DNA of 64,000 bases, from assembly GCA_038229135.1 (NCBI GenBank), contig JBBROS010000018.1:1-64000 (forward strand). Direction: 5' to 3'. The position numbers and the translations under genes were made by a program. This DNA comes from JBBROS01 sp038229135. GTDB lineage: Bacteria > Pseudomonadota > Alphaproteobacteria > Acetobacterales > Acetobacteraceae. The notes below the pieces were generated by a model that had not been told where the DNA came from, did no database searches, and worked only from the letters and a program-made list of their open reading frames with translations. Of the stretch, positions 1 through 8,932 are shown in pieces (the stretch's first letter is position 1; the number at the start of each line of letters is the position of its first letter).

Positions 1-58
1 CATGCGCTATCGGCGCTCCGGACACTGATCTAACTCCGGGACCGAAGCGCCCTCTTCT

Positions 59-101
59 CCCCAGCCCCTTGCGGGAGGGGGCCGGGGGGAGGGGTGACGG
101 A
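59..101 (+). repeat. Dispersed GC-rich hairpin repeat, copy A1
   Basis: A C-rich block, a TTGC loop and a G-rich block (core CCCCTTGCGGGAGGGG) are followed by GGGGGGAGGGGTGACGG. The same core recurs near 19167, 25545 and 48785, with a variant at 58922. It lies just past the 3' end of the YcjX gene. It could fold into a strong hairpin, but no T-run follows, so termination is not shown. Nothing gene-like is seen between base 1 and this repeat. Confidence 0.7.
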
Positions 102-112
102 CAGGACGCACC

Positions 113-1486
113 TCAAAACACGTCCTCGAGCAAGAACCCCAGCACCGCATCCATCCCGATGTTCGGCACCCCACCCCCCGCCTCCAGCCGCATGGGCTCG
201 AACACCGGCAGCTCCAGGAAGGGATGGGCCCAGAACGCTGCATCCGGCGGCGAGTGCGGCACCTCCCCAGGGTAGGACCGCACCGGCCGGGTCTCCCCGA
301 TCCGCCGCCCCTCCACGGCGCTCACCGGCCTCACCTCCCCGGTGTCGTCGTCGCCGAGCCGCCAAACCACGTCCCGCGTGCATCGTACCGCCGCCAGCGC
401 TTGGTAGGACGCGCGCACCGGCACGGCCGGCTCCACCACGCGCCGCAGCAGGGCGGCCAGGTTCTCGCGCTGCCGGTCTCCCACATGGTCCGACTTCGTC
501 GCCGCGAACACCACGCGCCCCACCACCGCCGGGGGCGCCTGCAGCCGGCTCAACGCCCAGGCCGACTCCAGCAAGGACCGCCGCCACCGCAACGCCCCCG
601 CCGCCTCCGCCAGCGCCGCACGCGTGTCCTCGAACGCCGCGACCCCGCCATGCAGCGCGCCCAGCAGGTCCACCAGCACCACCAGCCGGTCGAGCTGCCC
701 GAACAGCGGATCCGACAGGCTCCGCTCCACCTCGCCCCGATACGCCCCGTAACGCCGGGCAAGCAGTTGCTGCAGTCCGCCCGCGCCCGTGTGCGGAAAG
801 AACGGCATCCACCCCGGCTCCGGCCCCGGCGCCGGCATCAGGAACCGCCCCGGCTGCAGCAGCGCGAGCCCTGCACCCCGCAGCCGCCGCAGCGCGGCCC
901 GATACAGGCGGTGCCCCGCACTCGCCAGCGCCTCGTCCGCCGTCGCCGCCCCCGGCAGCCCAGCCTGGAACGCCAGGAACTCCGCCGCTTCCGCCCGCCC
1001 CTCGAGCCGCCGCAGCGCCTGCGCCGACCACGCCTCGAACTCCATGCGCAACAACGGCAGGTCCAGCAGCCACTCTCCCGGATAGTCCAGCAGCTCCAGC
1101 CGCACCCGCTGTGGCGGCAGCGCACCCGCGAGCCCGGCCCGCGGCACCACGAGCTCGAGCGCCAGCAGGCTCGCCGCATCCGTCCGCGCCGGCCACGCGG
1201 GCGGGTCCGCCGCCAGCGCCGCCAGGTGCGACGCGTAGTCGAACCGCGGCAGCGGCGACGCCCCGGCCGGCGCGACCCGCACCTCGAGCCGCCTCCCGCC
1301 GAGCCGTGCGGCCAACCCCGGCAGCACCGGTCGCCCAGCACCGAGCGCGAGAAGGTTCGCGGCCAGCGAGGTCAGGAACGCCGTCTTCCCCGCCCGCGCC
1401 AACCCGGTGACACCCAGGCGAATCGTGCGCCGGGGCAGCAACCCGAGCAGCTGCGCCCCAGCCTTGCTCAGAAGCGGATCGATCAG
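113..1486 (-). CDS. YcjX-family (DUF463) P-loop GTPase-like protein
   Basis: This is a predicted P-loop NTPase of the YcjX/DUF463 family, often stress-associated; its substrate is unknown. A Walker A stretch GLARAGKT sits about 30 residues in, after the family-typical RLGVTG lead. A second cue, KSDHVGD, stands near residue 325. The length of about 457 residues suits the family. The start is uncertain. The frame stays open upstream to a GTG at 1612, which would lie deep inside the glyoxalase gene. The boundary given is a CTG overlapping the glyoxalase stop, and a TTG at 1441 is the nearest conventional start. It follows gloA and is last in the lipid A run, so it may be co-transcribed. Confidence 0.85.
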   Translation of the reverse strand: MIDPLLSKAGAQLLGLLPRRTIRLGVTGLARAGKTAFLTSLAANLLALGAGRPVLPGLAARLGGRRLEVRVAPAGASPLPRFDYASHLAALAADPPAWPARTDAASLLALELVVPRAGLAGALPPQRVRLELLDYPGEWLLDLPLLRMEFEAWSAQALRRLEGRAEAAEFLAFQAGLPGAATADEALASAGHRLYRAALRRLRGAGLALLQPGRFLMPAPGPEPGWMPFFPHTGAGGLQQLLARRYGAYRGEVERSLSDPLFGQLDRLVVLVDLLGALHGGVAAFEDTRAALAEAAGALRWRRSLLESAWALSRLQAPPAVVGRVVFAATKSDHVGDRQRENLAALLRRVVEPAVPVRASYQALAAVRCTRDVVWRLGDDDTGEVRPVSAVEGRRIGETRPVRSYPGEVPHSPPDAAFWAHPFLELPVFEPMRLEAGGGVPNIGMDAVLGFLLEDVF

Positions 1487-1878
1487 GCGCGCTGCACCAG
1501 CTCCACCTTGTAGCCGTCCGGGTCCTCCACGAACGCGATGATCGTCGTCCCGTGCTTCACCGGCCCGGCCTCGCGCGTCACGGTGCCCCCTGCCGCCTTG
1601 ATGTCCGCACACGCCTTGGCCACGTCCGGCATGCCAACGGCCAGGTGGCCGAAGCCGGTGCCCATCTCGTACGGCGTCGCCTGGTCCCAGTTGTAGGTCA
1701 GCTCGATCACGGAGCTGCTCGCCTCGTCCGCGTAGCCCACGAAGGCCAGCGTGTATTTGCCTGCCGGCACCTCGGAGCGCCGCAGCTCCTTCATGCCGAG
1801 CATGGACGTGTAGAACGCGATGCTGCGGTCGAGGTCGCGCACTCGGAGCATGGTGTGCAGCAGCCGGGGCTGGGTCAT
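1483..1878 (-). CDS. gloA: Lactoylglutathione lyase (glyoxalase I)
   Basis: It isomerises the hemithioacetal of methylglyoxal and glutathione to S-lactoylglutathione in the cytosol. The 131-residue protein is one vicinal-oxygen-chelate domain pair. All four expected metal ligands can be matched: His8 in LLHTMLRV, Glu in VIELTYNW, His in GFGHLAV and Glu in KVELVQ near the C-terminus. The ATG at 1878 gives the family N-terminus; an in-frame extension upstream has no family resemblance. It lies 13 bp after lpxI and touches the YcjX gene, an unusual place for a glyoxalase. Confidence 0.93.
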   Translation of the reverse strand: MTQPRLLHTMLRVRDLDRSIAFYTSMLGMKELRRSEVPAGKYTLAFVGYADEASSSVIELTYNWDQATPYEMGTGFGHLAVGMPDVAKACADIKAAGGTVTREAGPVKHGTTIIAFVEDPDGYKVELVQRA

Positions 1879-1891
1879 CGTGGTGCGTCCT

Positions 1892-2746
1892 TCAGGTCTG
1901 GTCGGGGTCGATCCCGATAAGGAAAACTCCTGCCGCGTCGGCCTCCGCGATGCAAGCCGCCCTATCGGTGAGCAGCGTGCCGCCCGCCTCGAAGGCAACC
2001 CCCCGCAGTCCGGCCGCCGCCGCAGCCCGCAAGGTCGTGGGCCCGATCGTCGGCAGGTCCGCCCTGCGGTCCTGCCCGGGCTTCACCCGCTTCAGCAGCA
2101 CGCCCCCGGGCCCTGGCCGCGCGAGCCCACCCGCCCGCGCCAGCATCGCATCCGTCCCCTCGATGGCTTCCACGGCCAGCACGACCCCCTGCTGCACAAC
2201 GCAGCCCTGCCCGACGTCCACCGCGCCCAGCGCCCGCACCACCGCGTTGGCCCGCGCGATGTCCGCCAGCGCCGCCGCGTCCGGCGCCACCCGGCCCATC
2301 ACGCCCCTTGGCCCGACCGCCTCCGTCAGCACCTCGTGCGCCCCCAGCACGCGGAACCCCTCTTCACCCAGCACCCGCACCACCGCCGCGAGCAGCCCGT
2401 CATCCCCGCTGAACGCGGCCCGGCCGATCCGCGCCATGATGCGCGTGCCCTCCGCATCGGGCCGGAAATCCATCAGCGACGGCCGGCGCACCGGGCCCAC
2501 GAGCACAAGGTCCTTGCACCCCTCCCGGCGCAACGCCGCCAATATCTCGCCCGCCGCCCCCATGCGGATGACCTCGTGACGATACGGCCCCACCACGCCC
2601 GGCTCGGCAAAGCCCCGCAGCGCGACCACGAAAACGGCCCGCCCCGCCGCCTGCGCTGCCGCTGCCACGCGTCCCGGAAACGGCCCGCCGCCTGCAAGGA
2701 TGCCCAAAGCCGGTGGCCCCGCCGTTTCCGCTTGCGACACGCCCAC
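1892..2746 (-). CDS. lpxI: UDP-2,3-diacylglucosamine pyrophosphatase LpxI
   Basis: It hydrolyses UDP-2,3-diacylglucosamine to lipid X and UMP, the fourth step of lipid A synthesis, and takes the place of LpxH in most alphaproteobacteria. The 284-residue protein starts with a glycine-rich GILAGGGPFPG block. It carries the family's LVGPVRRPSLMDFRPD segment near residue 85 and a C-terminal VAFEAGGTLLTDR stretch. It is in the same orientation as lpxA, fabZ and lpxD upstream, separated from lpxA by a small opposite-strand ORF. In many relatives lpxB comes next, but here gloA does. The family assignment (DUF1009/LpxI) is firm. Confidence 0.95.
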   Translation of the reverse strand: MGVSQAETAGPPALGILAGGGPFPGRVAAAAQAAGRAVFVVALRGFAEPGVVGPYRHEVIRMGAAGEILAALRREGCKDLVLVGPVRRPSLMDFRPDAEGTRIMARIGRAAFSGDDGLLAAVVRVLGEEGFRVLGAHEVLTEAVGPRGVMGRVAPDAAALADIARANAVVRALGAVDVGQGCVVQQGVVLAVEAIEGTDAMLARAGGLARPGPGGVLLKRVKPGQDRRADLPTIGPTTLRAAAAAGLRGVAFEAGGTLLTDRAACIAEADAAGVFLIGIDPDQT

Positions 2747-2788
2747 CCCCGTTGTTACGGTTCAGAGTTCACGGAGTTGTGACCAACC

Positions 2789-2959
2789 ATGATGAATGAA
2801 CTCGTTCCGGCCGATATCCTGCGCCTGCTCCGCCGTCTCGCCGACGATGCGGCCAGCCTGGAGCTGCGCCGCACCCTCGCCGTGCTGCAACAGGCCATGG
2901 AGACCTGCCGCACCGAGGCTGTCATGCAGGGCCGCCCGAGCAGCTCCGCGCTGCACTAG
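2789..2959 (+). CDS. Small hypothetical protein, 56 residues
   Basis: The ORF begins ATGATGAATGAACTC and ends at TAG, encoding a mostly helical peptide (MMNELVPADILRLLRRLADD and onward, ending SSALH). A GGAG lies about 12 nt before the first ATG. It occupies the only strand switch inside the lipid A run, between lpxI and lpxA, and its codons are GC-biased like real genes. No family is recognised and no function is proposed. It could also be a chance ORF in a promoter-bearing gap. Confidence 0.45.
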   Translation: MMNELVPADILRLLRRLADDAASLELRRTLAVLQQAMETCRTEAVMQGRPSSSALH

Positions 2960-2970
2960 CCTCGCCTCCA

Positions 2971-3816
2971 CTACGACGCCTCGGGCTCATCCCGGTCGAG
3001 CGCGGCACGTATCAGCCCGCGCTTGCTGGGCGTGTCCACGAAGGCGAGGATCTCGGCGACCAGCTTGTGCTCGCCGAACTCGGCCCGCACCGCCTCCAGC
3101 CGGTCCGCAAACACCCCGGCCGGCGCGAACAGCGCCCGCACCGCGGCCCGCACGGCATGCACCTCTGCCCGGTCCGCGCCCCGCCGCCGCAGCCCGATCA
3201 CGTTCAGCCCGGCCAGCCGCGCCCGGTTGCCGATCACGCTGCCGAACGGGATGACGTCCGCCTCCACGCCCGACACGCCGCCCACCATGGCCCCGCGCCC
3301 AATCCGAACGAACTGGTGCACCGCCGCAGCCCCCCCGATGACCGCGCCGGTGCCGATCGAGACGTGCCCGCCCATCACCACGTTGTTCGCGATCACCACC
3401 CCATCCCCCACGTCGCAATCATGCGCCACGTGCACCACCGCCATCAGCAGGCAGTCCGACCCCACCCGCGTGAGGCCGCTGCCCGTAACCGTCCCGCGAT
3501 GGATGGTGCAGTGCTCCCGCACCTGCGTCCGGGCCCCCACCTCGCACCGGGTCGGCTCGCCCTTGTACTTCAGGTCCTGCGGCGCGAGACCCACCGTGCA
3601 GAACGGATACAGCACCGCCTGCTCCCCGATGGTGGTGACCCCGTCGACCACTACGTGCGACACGAGTCGCGCCCCGGCCCCGATACGCGCCTCCCGCCCC
3701 ACATGGCACCACGGCCCGATCTGCGCGCCCTGCCCGATCTCGGCGCCGGGCTCCACGATGGCCGACGGGTGGATGAACGTGGGCGACTCGGCCCGGAGAT
3801 CGATGGCATGCGACAT
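2971..3816 (-). CDS. lpxA: UDP-N-acetylglucosamine acyltransferase LpxA
   Basis: It catalyses the first step of lipid A synthesis, transferring a 3-hydroxyacyl chain from ACP to the 3-OH of UDP-GlcNAc. The 281-residue protein has N-terminal left-handed beta-helix hexapeptide repeats (residues about 15-190) and a helical C-terminal domain. His132 in VVHVAHDCDVG matches the catalytic His125 of E. coli. ATG 3816 gives the usual MSHAI-type start; a GTG at 3855 would add 13 atypical residues. fabZ, which competes for the same hydroxyacyl-ACP pool, is directly upstream. Confidence 0.97.
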   Translation of the reverse strand: MSHAIDLRAESPTFIHPSAIVEPGAEIGQGAQIGPWCHVGREARIGAGARLVSHVVVDGVTTIGEQAVLYPFCTVGLAPQDLKYKGEPTRCEVGARTQVREHCTIHRGTVTGSGLTRVGSDCLLMAVVHVAHDCDVGDGVVIANNVVMGGHVSIGTGAVIGGAAAVHQFVRIGRGAMVGGVSGVEADVIPFGSVIGNRARLAGLNVIGLRRRGADRAEVHAVRAAVRALFAPAGVFADRLEAVRAEFGEHKLVAEILAFVDTPSKRGLIRAALDRDEPEAS

Positions 3817-3873
3817 GCGGCGCACACTAGGCGTGCGCTGGACCCGGGGGAACACAAGGATTGTGTCGCGCGG

Positions 3874-4377
3874 TTACGGCGGCGCCGCACGGTCCATGAT
3901 CATGGCGGCATAGGTCGCCTCGGCCACCGAGCTGCCGTCCACGCGGGCCACGGCGCTGAACTTCCAAACGTTGCCGCGGTTGCGGACCTTCGTCACGTGC
4001 ACCCGCATCTGGTCGCCGGGCACCACGGGGCGGCGGAACTTCGCAGCCTCGATCGTCATGAAGTAAACGACCTTGCCCGCCGCCTCCGGCCCCAGCGTCT
4101 CCACCACCAGCACCGCCGCCGTCTGCGCCATGCTCTCGATGATCAGCACGCCCGGCATCACCGGATGGTTCGGGAAGTGCCCCTGAAAGAAGCTTTCATT
4201 GGCCGAAACATTCTTGATGCCAGTGGCCGACCGATCCCGCACCACATCCACCACGCGGTCGATCAGCAGCATCGGATAGCGGTGCGGGATCGCGTGCATG
4301 ATGCGCGCGATGTCCAGCACGGACTCGTCGTGATCCATTCCGACGCTCTGCCCGTGCGGGGGGGGCGTACCATCCAT
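3874..4377 (-). CDS. fabZ: 3-hydroxyacyl-ACP dehydratase FabZ
   Basis: It dehydrates 3-hydroxyacyl-ACP in fatty-acid elongation. The single hot-dog domain of about 167 residues carries PHRYPMLLIDR. His67 (QGHFPNHPVMPG) and Glu81 (LIIESMAQ) match the catalytic His/Glu pair of the family, which are 14 residues apart. Possible starts are a TTG at 4386 overlapping the lpxD stop, ATG 4377 (chosen) and ATG 4338, which gives a more typical 154 residues. The gene sits between lpxD and lpxA, as in most proteobacteria. Confidence 0.95.
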   Translation of the reverse strand: MDGTPPPHGQSVGMDHDESVLDIARIMHAIPHRYPMLLIDRVVDVVRDRSATGIKNVSANESFFQGHFPNHPVMPGVLIIESMAQTAAVLVVETLGPEAAGKVVYFMTIEAAKFRRPVVPGDQMRVHVTKVRNRGNVWKFSAVARVDGSSVAEATYAAMIMDRAAPP

Positions 4378-4382
4378 CTGCG

Positions 4383-5432
4383 TCAATCCGTCGCCACTCG
4401 GTTATCTTTGGGCCGGCGCGCAAGCTTTCGCAATGTCGCAACGGCACGAAAGAAATCCCGCACCGGCTCGGCCGGGCTCCCGATCACGTCGGAGCCGGCC
4501 GGCACGTCCGCCATCACCCCAGCCTGCGCCCCAATCCTCGCCTTGGCGCCGATGCGCAGGTGCCCGGCCACGCCCGCCTGGGCCGCCACTACCACGAAAT
4601 CCTCGAGCACCGTCGAGCCGGACACCCCGGCCATTCCGACGATCACGCAGCATCGCCCGGTGTGCACGTTGTGACCTATCTGCACCAGGTTATCGATCCG
4701 CGTGCCGGCGCCGATGACGGTGTCCTGCGCCGAGCCGCGGTCGATCGTGGTGTTGGCGCCGATCTCGACGTCGTCCCCCACGATCACCCGCCCGAGTTGG
4801 GGCACGGTCAGAAAACCGGTGGGCGTGGTCGCGAAGCCGAACCCCTCCTGCCCGAGCCGAGCGCCTGGAAGGATCGTCACACGGTCCCCCACCAGCGTGT
4901 GCGTGAGGCTGACCAGCGCCCCGATGCGGCAATCTGCGCCCACGCGCACGTTGGGCGCGAGCACCGTGCCGGATCCTATGATGCTCCGTGCCCCGATGGT
5001 GACGCCCGCCGACACCACGGCGAGCGGTCCCACCTCGGCGGTCGGGTCCACGCTGGCCGACGGATCGATCACCGCCGAAGGATGCACGCCGGGCACGACC
5101 GGCGGCTTGGGGTGGAACAGGGCGGCCACCCTCGCCCAGGCCGGGTAAGGCTCCGGCGTCACGAGCGCCGCCGTGCCCTCGGGCACCCGCGCCACGAAGT
5201 CCGGGTGGACGATCACGGCGCCGGCCTTCGTGCCGGCCAGCATGTCGATGTATTTCCGATTGTCGAGAAAGCTGACCTGGTGCGGCCCCGCCGTCTGCAG
5301 CGGGGCCACGCCCGTCAGCGGGCCGCTCGTGCCCTGGACGCTGGCCCGCGCCGCCTCGGCCACAACGGCGAGCGCATGCGGGCCGGTGCGTGGGAAGAAG
5401 CGCCCGTCGCCCGCCCCCGTCGCGTCGCTCAC
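4383..5432 (-). CDS. lpxD: UDP-3-O-(3-hydroxyacyl)glucosamine N-acyltransferase LpxD
   Basis: It performs the third lipid A step, N-acylating UDP-3-O-acyl-glucosamine. The 349-residue protein has an N-terminal uridine-binding LpxD domain (about 1-115, with VSFLDNRKY), a hexapeptide beta-helix (about 115-305) and a helical tail. His254 in QIGHNVHTG matches E. coli His239. Translation starts at a GTG 10 bp after the ompH stop. Confidence 0.96.
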   Translation of the reverse strand: MSDATGAGDGRFFPRTGPHALAVVAEAARASVQGTSGPLTGVAPLQTAGPHQVSFLDNRKYIDMLAGTKAGAVIVHPDFVARVPEGTAALVTPEPYPAWARVAALFHPKPPVVPGVHPSAVIDPSASVDPTAEVGPLAVVSAGVTIGARSIIGSGTVLAPNVRVGADCRIGALVSLTHTLVGDRVTILPGARLGQEGFGFATTPTGFLTVPQLGRVIVGDDVEIGANTTIDRGSAQDTVIGAGTRIDNLVQIGHNVHTGRCCVIVGMAGVSGSTVLEDFVVVAAQAGVAGHLRIGAKARIGAQAGVMADVPAGSDVIGSPAEPVRDFFRAVATLRKLARRPKDNRVATD

Positions 5433-5442
5433 CGCAGGCCCG

Positions 5443-6420
5443 TCAGCGGCGGGGCCCGGCAGGTGCCGGAGCGGGCGCGGCAGGAGCAGGCGGTGCAGGG
5501 GCAGGTGCCGGAGCCGCGGGCCGGGCCGGGCCTGCCGCCGGTGCCGGTGCCGGTGCTGGTGCTGGTGCTGGCGTGGCCGCCGGCGTCACGGCCGGGGCCG
5601 GCGCGGCGACGGGGGTGAAATTGGCCGGCGACACGCCTTCGGGGGGCAGTTGCACCACCGGCAGCATTTTGTTGAGCTGCTCCACCACAGGCTCCGTCAC
5701 GTCGAATTCGTTGACGTTCAGTGCCACCTGCGCCCGGTGCAGCACGAGGTTCATACCCCGGCTCTCGGCCACCTGGCGGATCACGGCGATCAGCATCCGC
5801 TCGATCTGGGCGAGGCCGTACTGCCCCGATTCCTGGATGATCCTGTTGCGGTCACGGAACTGCTTCTGCGCGTTCGTGATCCGGTCCTGCAGCTCCCGCT
5901 CCCGCGTGCGGATCACGTCCGCCGAGAGGTTCGCCCGCTGGCTCGTCAACGATTGTTGCAGGTCGCGCCAGGTGCCCTGCTCCTTCTGCGCATCCTCGTT
6001 CAGCTTCTCCCGCCGCTCGCCGATCGTCTTCTCGATCTGCTGTGCCGCCGTGGAGGCCCGCATGATGTCCGGGATGCCCAGCACGCCGATTACGGCAGCC
6101 GGTGGCCCCGAGGTCCGCGGCAGCGCCGGCAGGTCCGGCACGGGCGGGAGCTGCACTTGGATCGGCGGCGGCTCCGGCTCCTGCTGCGACGGTGCAGGCG
6201 GCTGCACGATGCTCGAGGGTGCGCGCGGCGGGGGACTCACGGGCCGGGTCGTGACCGGCGGACGCGCGGGCTGCGTCCCGCCGCCGCCACTGCCTCCGCC
6301 CTGGGGTGGAATGAAAAAGCCCGGGTTCTGCCCCTGTGCCCAGGCGGCGCCCACGGGCGTGAGCCCGACCAGGACGCCGGTAGCGAGTGCGGCCGAGCGG
6401 AAGATACGTGCTATATACAA
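5443..6420 (-). CDS. OmpH/Skp-family periplasmic chaperone with Pro-Ala tail
   Basis: It is a probable periplasmic chaperone for outer-membrane proteins, encoded between bamA and lpxD as is usual for skp. The OmpH core is the coiled-coil middle (about residues 100-255, with QIEKTIGERREKLNEDAQ). A signal peptide ends near AAWAQ. Two low-complexity parts flank the core: a Pro/Gly-rich linker before it and a C-terminal Ala-Pro tail of about 50 residues. The likely start is a TTG at 6420 with GAGG seven bases upstream, just past the bamA stop. No ATG precedes the signal peptide. Confidence 0.85.
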   Translation of the reverse strand: MYIARIFRSAALATGVLVGLTPVGAAWAQGQNPGFFIPPQGGGSGGGGTQPARPPVTTRPVSPPPRAPSSIVQPPAPSQQEPEPPPIQVQLPPVPDLPALPRTSGPPAAVIGVLGIPDIMRASTAAQQIEKTIGERREKLNEDAQKEQGTWRDLQQSLTSQRANLSADVIRTRERELQDRITNAQKQFRDRNRIIQESGQYGLAQIERMLIAVIRQVAESRGMNLVLHRAQVALNVNEFDVTEPVVEQLNKMLPVVQLPPEGVSPANFTPVAAPAPAVTPAATPAPAPAPAPAPAAGPARPAAPAPAPAPPAPAAPAPAPAGPRR

Positions 6421-6421
6421 A

Positions 6422-8794
6422 TCAGAACCTCGTGCCGAAACCAAACCGGAAGAACTGCGTCTGGTCGAACTTCTTCTTCACCACCGCCTGCGCGATGTCG
6501 ATGTTGATCAACCCGAACGGCGTCTTCCACGAAACACCCACGCCCGCACCCACCCGCGGGGACCCGTTATCCACCAGCGTCGTGCCCACGCCCGCAGGCC
6601 CGCTGACCTTGCTCACCTGGCTCAGCGCGCCGATGTCCACGAAGGCGCGGCCCGAGAGGCCCAGATCCGCCGAGATCGGCAGCGGGAAGCGCAGCTCGGT
6701 CGATTGCGTGTAGAGGAACCGCCCGCCGATCGAGTCGACCGAGTTCGCCCCGATCGCATGCGGCCCGGCGCCGCCCGACTGGAACCCGCGCAAATTGTCG
6801 CCGCCCAGGAAGAAGCGGTCGATGATCTTCTCTTCCTTCCCGAGCTGCGCGAGGTAGCCCACGCTGCCGGACAGTGCGATATTCCATTCCGAATCACCGG
6901 TGAAGCGCTCGAGCGGGATGAAATACACCCCGTCCACCTTGGTCCGCAGGTAGCGCGCCGTACCGCCGAGCCCCGCCAGGTCCGTCCCGAGCCGGATCTG
7001 CCAGCCCTCTCGCGGGTCCGTCCGGCTATCGCGGTAATCGAGCGCCAGCGTCTGCCCGATCTGCGAAAGCAGCGAGGTGCCCGCCTGGTTCTGAATGTAG
7101 ATGGAGGCACCGGGCTGCACATTATACACGTTGCGGTCCACGATCGAATACGTCCAGGCCTGGCGCAGGTGCTCGTTGAATTCGTAGCCCACCCGCAGCG
7201 CCCCACCGGTCCGCCGCTCGTTATAGGCCGCGATGTCCTGATTGTTGTTCCGAACATGGAACAGGTCGAAGCCCGCCACCAGGTTGCGGTCGAGGAAGTA
7301 CGGGTCCGTGACCGAAAGGTCCACCTGGCTCCGCTTCTGCGCCAGCGTGCCGTTGATCGAGGCGTCGATGCCGGTGCCGACCAGGTTCCGCTCCCGTAGG
7401 CCCGCTTGCACCAGGGCGCCTGCGTCCGTCGAGTAGCCGCCGCCGAGCGTCAGCTCGCCCGTCGCCTTCTCCTCGATGTTCGCCGTCAACACCGCCCGGT
7501 CCGGCGCCGAGCCCTGCGACGGCTGCACCACGACACTCGTGAAGTAGCCCAAATCCTGCAGCCGCTGCCGAGACCTCCGCACCGTCGCCGCGTTGAACGC
7601 GTCGCCCTCTGCCAGCCGGAACTCGCGCCGGATCACCTTGTCCTTGGTCCGCGTGTTCCCCACAATGTCGATCCGCTCGACATAGACGCGCGGCCCCTCG
7701 CCCACCTCGAACACGAGGTCGACCGTCTTCTTCGCCTTGTCTCGTGCAATCTGCGGCTTCACGTCGACGAAGGCGTAGCCGCGCGACTGGATGGTGTCCT
7801 GCAGCGTCTGCGTCGTCTTCTCCACCGCGTCGCCGTCATACGTGTCGCCGCTGTCGATCGGCACCAACGGCCGCAGCTCGTCGCTGCTGAGGTTGCGCAG
7901 CTTGCTGTCCACCCGCACGGCACCGACGTTGTAGCGCTCGCCCTCGACCACCGTGAACGTGACGAAGAACGCCCGCCGGTCGGGCGAAAGCTCGGCCGTC
8001 GCGTCCTTCACTTCGAAATCGGCGTAGCCGTTTTTCAGGTAAAAGCGCCGCAGCAGCTCCTTGTCGTAGTTGATACGCTCGGGGTCATACTGGTCCGAAG
8101 TCGAGAGCAGCCGGTAGAAGGCCTGCTCCCGCGTCGCGATCACTTCGCGTAGGCGATTTTCGCTGAAGGCGCGATTGCCGACCACCGCAATCCGGCTGAC
8201 GAGCGTCGTGTCGCCCTCGTTGACCTCGAACACCACGTCGACCCGGTTCTGGTCGAGCCGGATCACCTTCGGCTCCACCGCCGCCGCGAATCGGCCGCCC
8301 TTGGAATACTTGTCTAGGATGCGCTGCCGGTCGGCCGCCGCCAACTGCGGCGTGAACACTGCGCGCGGTCGCAGCTGCAGCTCGCCGCGCAGCTGCTCGT
8401 CGTTCAGCTTGCGGTTCCCCTCGAACGCGATCCGGTTGACGATCGGGTTCTCGACCACCTTCACCAGCAGCCCGCCGCCGTCCCGAACGATTTGCACGTC
8501 CTGGAAAAGGCCGGTCGCGAACAGCGTCTTCAGGCTGCGGTCGATCCGCTCAGGGTCGAACGAGTCGCCGGGCTGGACGAGCATGTAGGAGCGGATCGTG
8601 TTCTCCTCGATCCGCTGGTTGCCCTCGATCCGCACGGCCGCAACCGCGCCGCCCGGCACAGGAGCCGGCCGCTGACGCTGGGCCGCGCGCTGGCGAACCC
8701 GCCCGTCCTGCGCCTGAGCATTCGCCGGGGCATGCATCGGCAGGATAGCCAGGAGGCCGGCAGTGGCCAGCAATACGGCGCGCGTTCGATGCAA
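6422..8794 (-). CDS. bamA: Outer-membrane protein assembly factor BamA
   Basis: This is the central subunit of the BAM complex that folds beta-barrels into the outer membrane. The 790-residue protein has a signal peptide ending near ANAQAQ. Five POTRA domains follow (about 50-430; AVRIEGNQRIEENTIRSYM is the first), then a 16-strand Omp85 barrel ending in an aromatic residue (FGFGTRF). The VGFxRG-like motif reads LRGFQSGG. The start is a TTG with a strong GAGGGGGA Shine-Dalgarno sequence. rseP lies upstream and ompH downstream. Confidence 0.97.
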   Translation of the reverse strand: MHRTRAVLLATAGLLAILPMHAPANAQAQDGRVRQRAAQRQRPAPVPGGAVAAVRIEGNQRIEENTIRSYMLVQPGDSFDPERIDRSLKTLFATGLFQDVQIVRDGGGLLVKVVENPIVNRIAFEGNRKLNDEQLRGELQLRPRAVFTPQLAAADRQRILDKYSKGGRFAAAVEPKVIRLDQNRVDVVFEVNEGDTTLVSRIAVVGNRAFSENRLREVIATREQAFYRLLSTSDQYDPERINYDKELLRRFYLKNGYADFEVKDATAELSPDRRAFFVTFTVVEGERYNVGAVRVDSKLRNLSSDELRPLVPIDSGDTYDGDAVEKTTQTLQDTIQSRGYAFVDVKPQIARDKAKKTVDLVFEVGEGPRVYVERIDIVGNTRTKDKVIRREFRLAEGDAFNAATVRRSRQRLQDLGYFTSVVVQPSQGSAPDRAVLTANIEEKATGELTLGGGYSTDAGALVQAGLRERNLVGTGIDASINGTLAQKRSQVDLSVTDPYFLDRNLVAGFDLFHVRNNNQDIAAYNERRTGGALRVGYEFNEHLRQAWTYSIVDRNVYNVQPGASIYIQNQAGTSLLSQIGQTLALDYRDSRTDPREGWQIRLGTDLAGLGGTARYLRTKVDGVYFIPLERFTGDSEWNIALSGSVGYLAQLGKEEKIIDRFFLGGDNLRGFQSGGAGPHAIGANSVDSIGGRFLYTQSTELRFPLPISADLGLSGRAFVDIGALSQVSKVSGPAGVGTTLVDNGSPRVGAGVGVSWKTPFGLINIDIAQAVVKKKFDQTQFFRFGFGTRF

Positions 8795-8932
8795 CAGGCG
8801 GTCCCCCTCAGATCACTTGGGCCGGTTCCAGGCCGACCGCCTCACGACGGCCGTTCCTCGCGCGCTTCTAGACGCCACCAACCCATCCGCCAAGCCCGCG
8901 ATGCCAAACCACGGCAGACCCGGACGCTTCGT

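Noticed and set aside
94..1410. Pro/Ala-rich open frame on the plus strand over the YcjX gene
   Set aside because: The repetitive composition is typical of a shadow frame. The minus strand carries the Walker motif and family blocks.
1483..1612. Longer YcjX start at GTG 1612
   Set aside because: It would place about 42 residues of atypical Gly/Arg-rich sequence inside gloA. The family lead begins near 1486.
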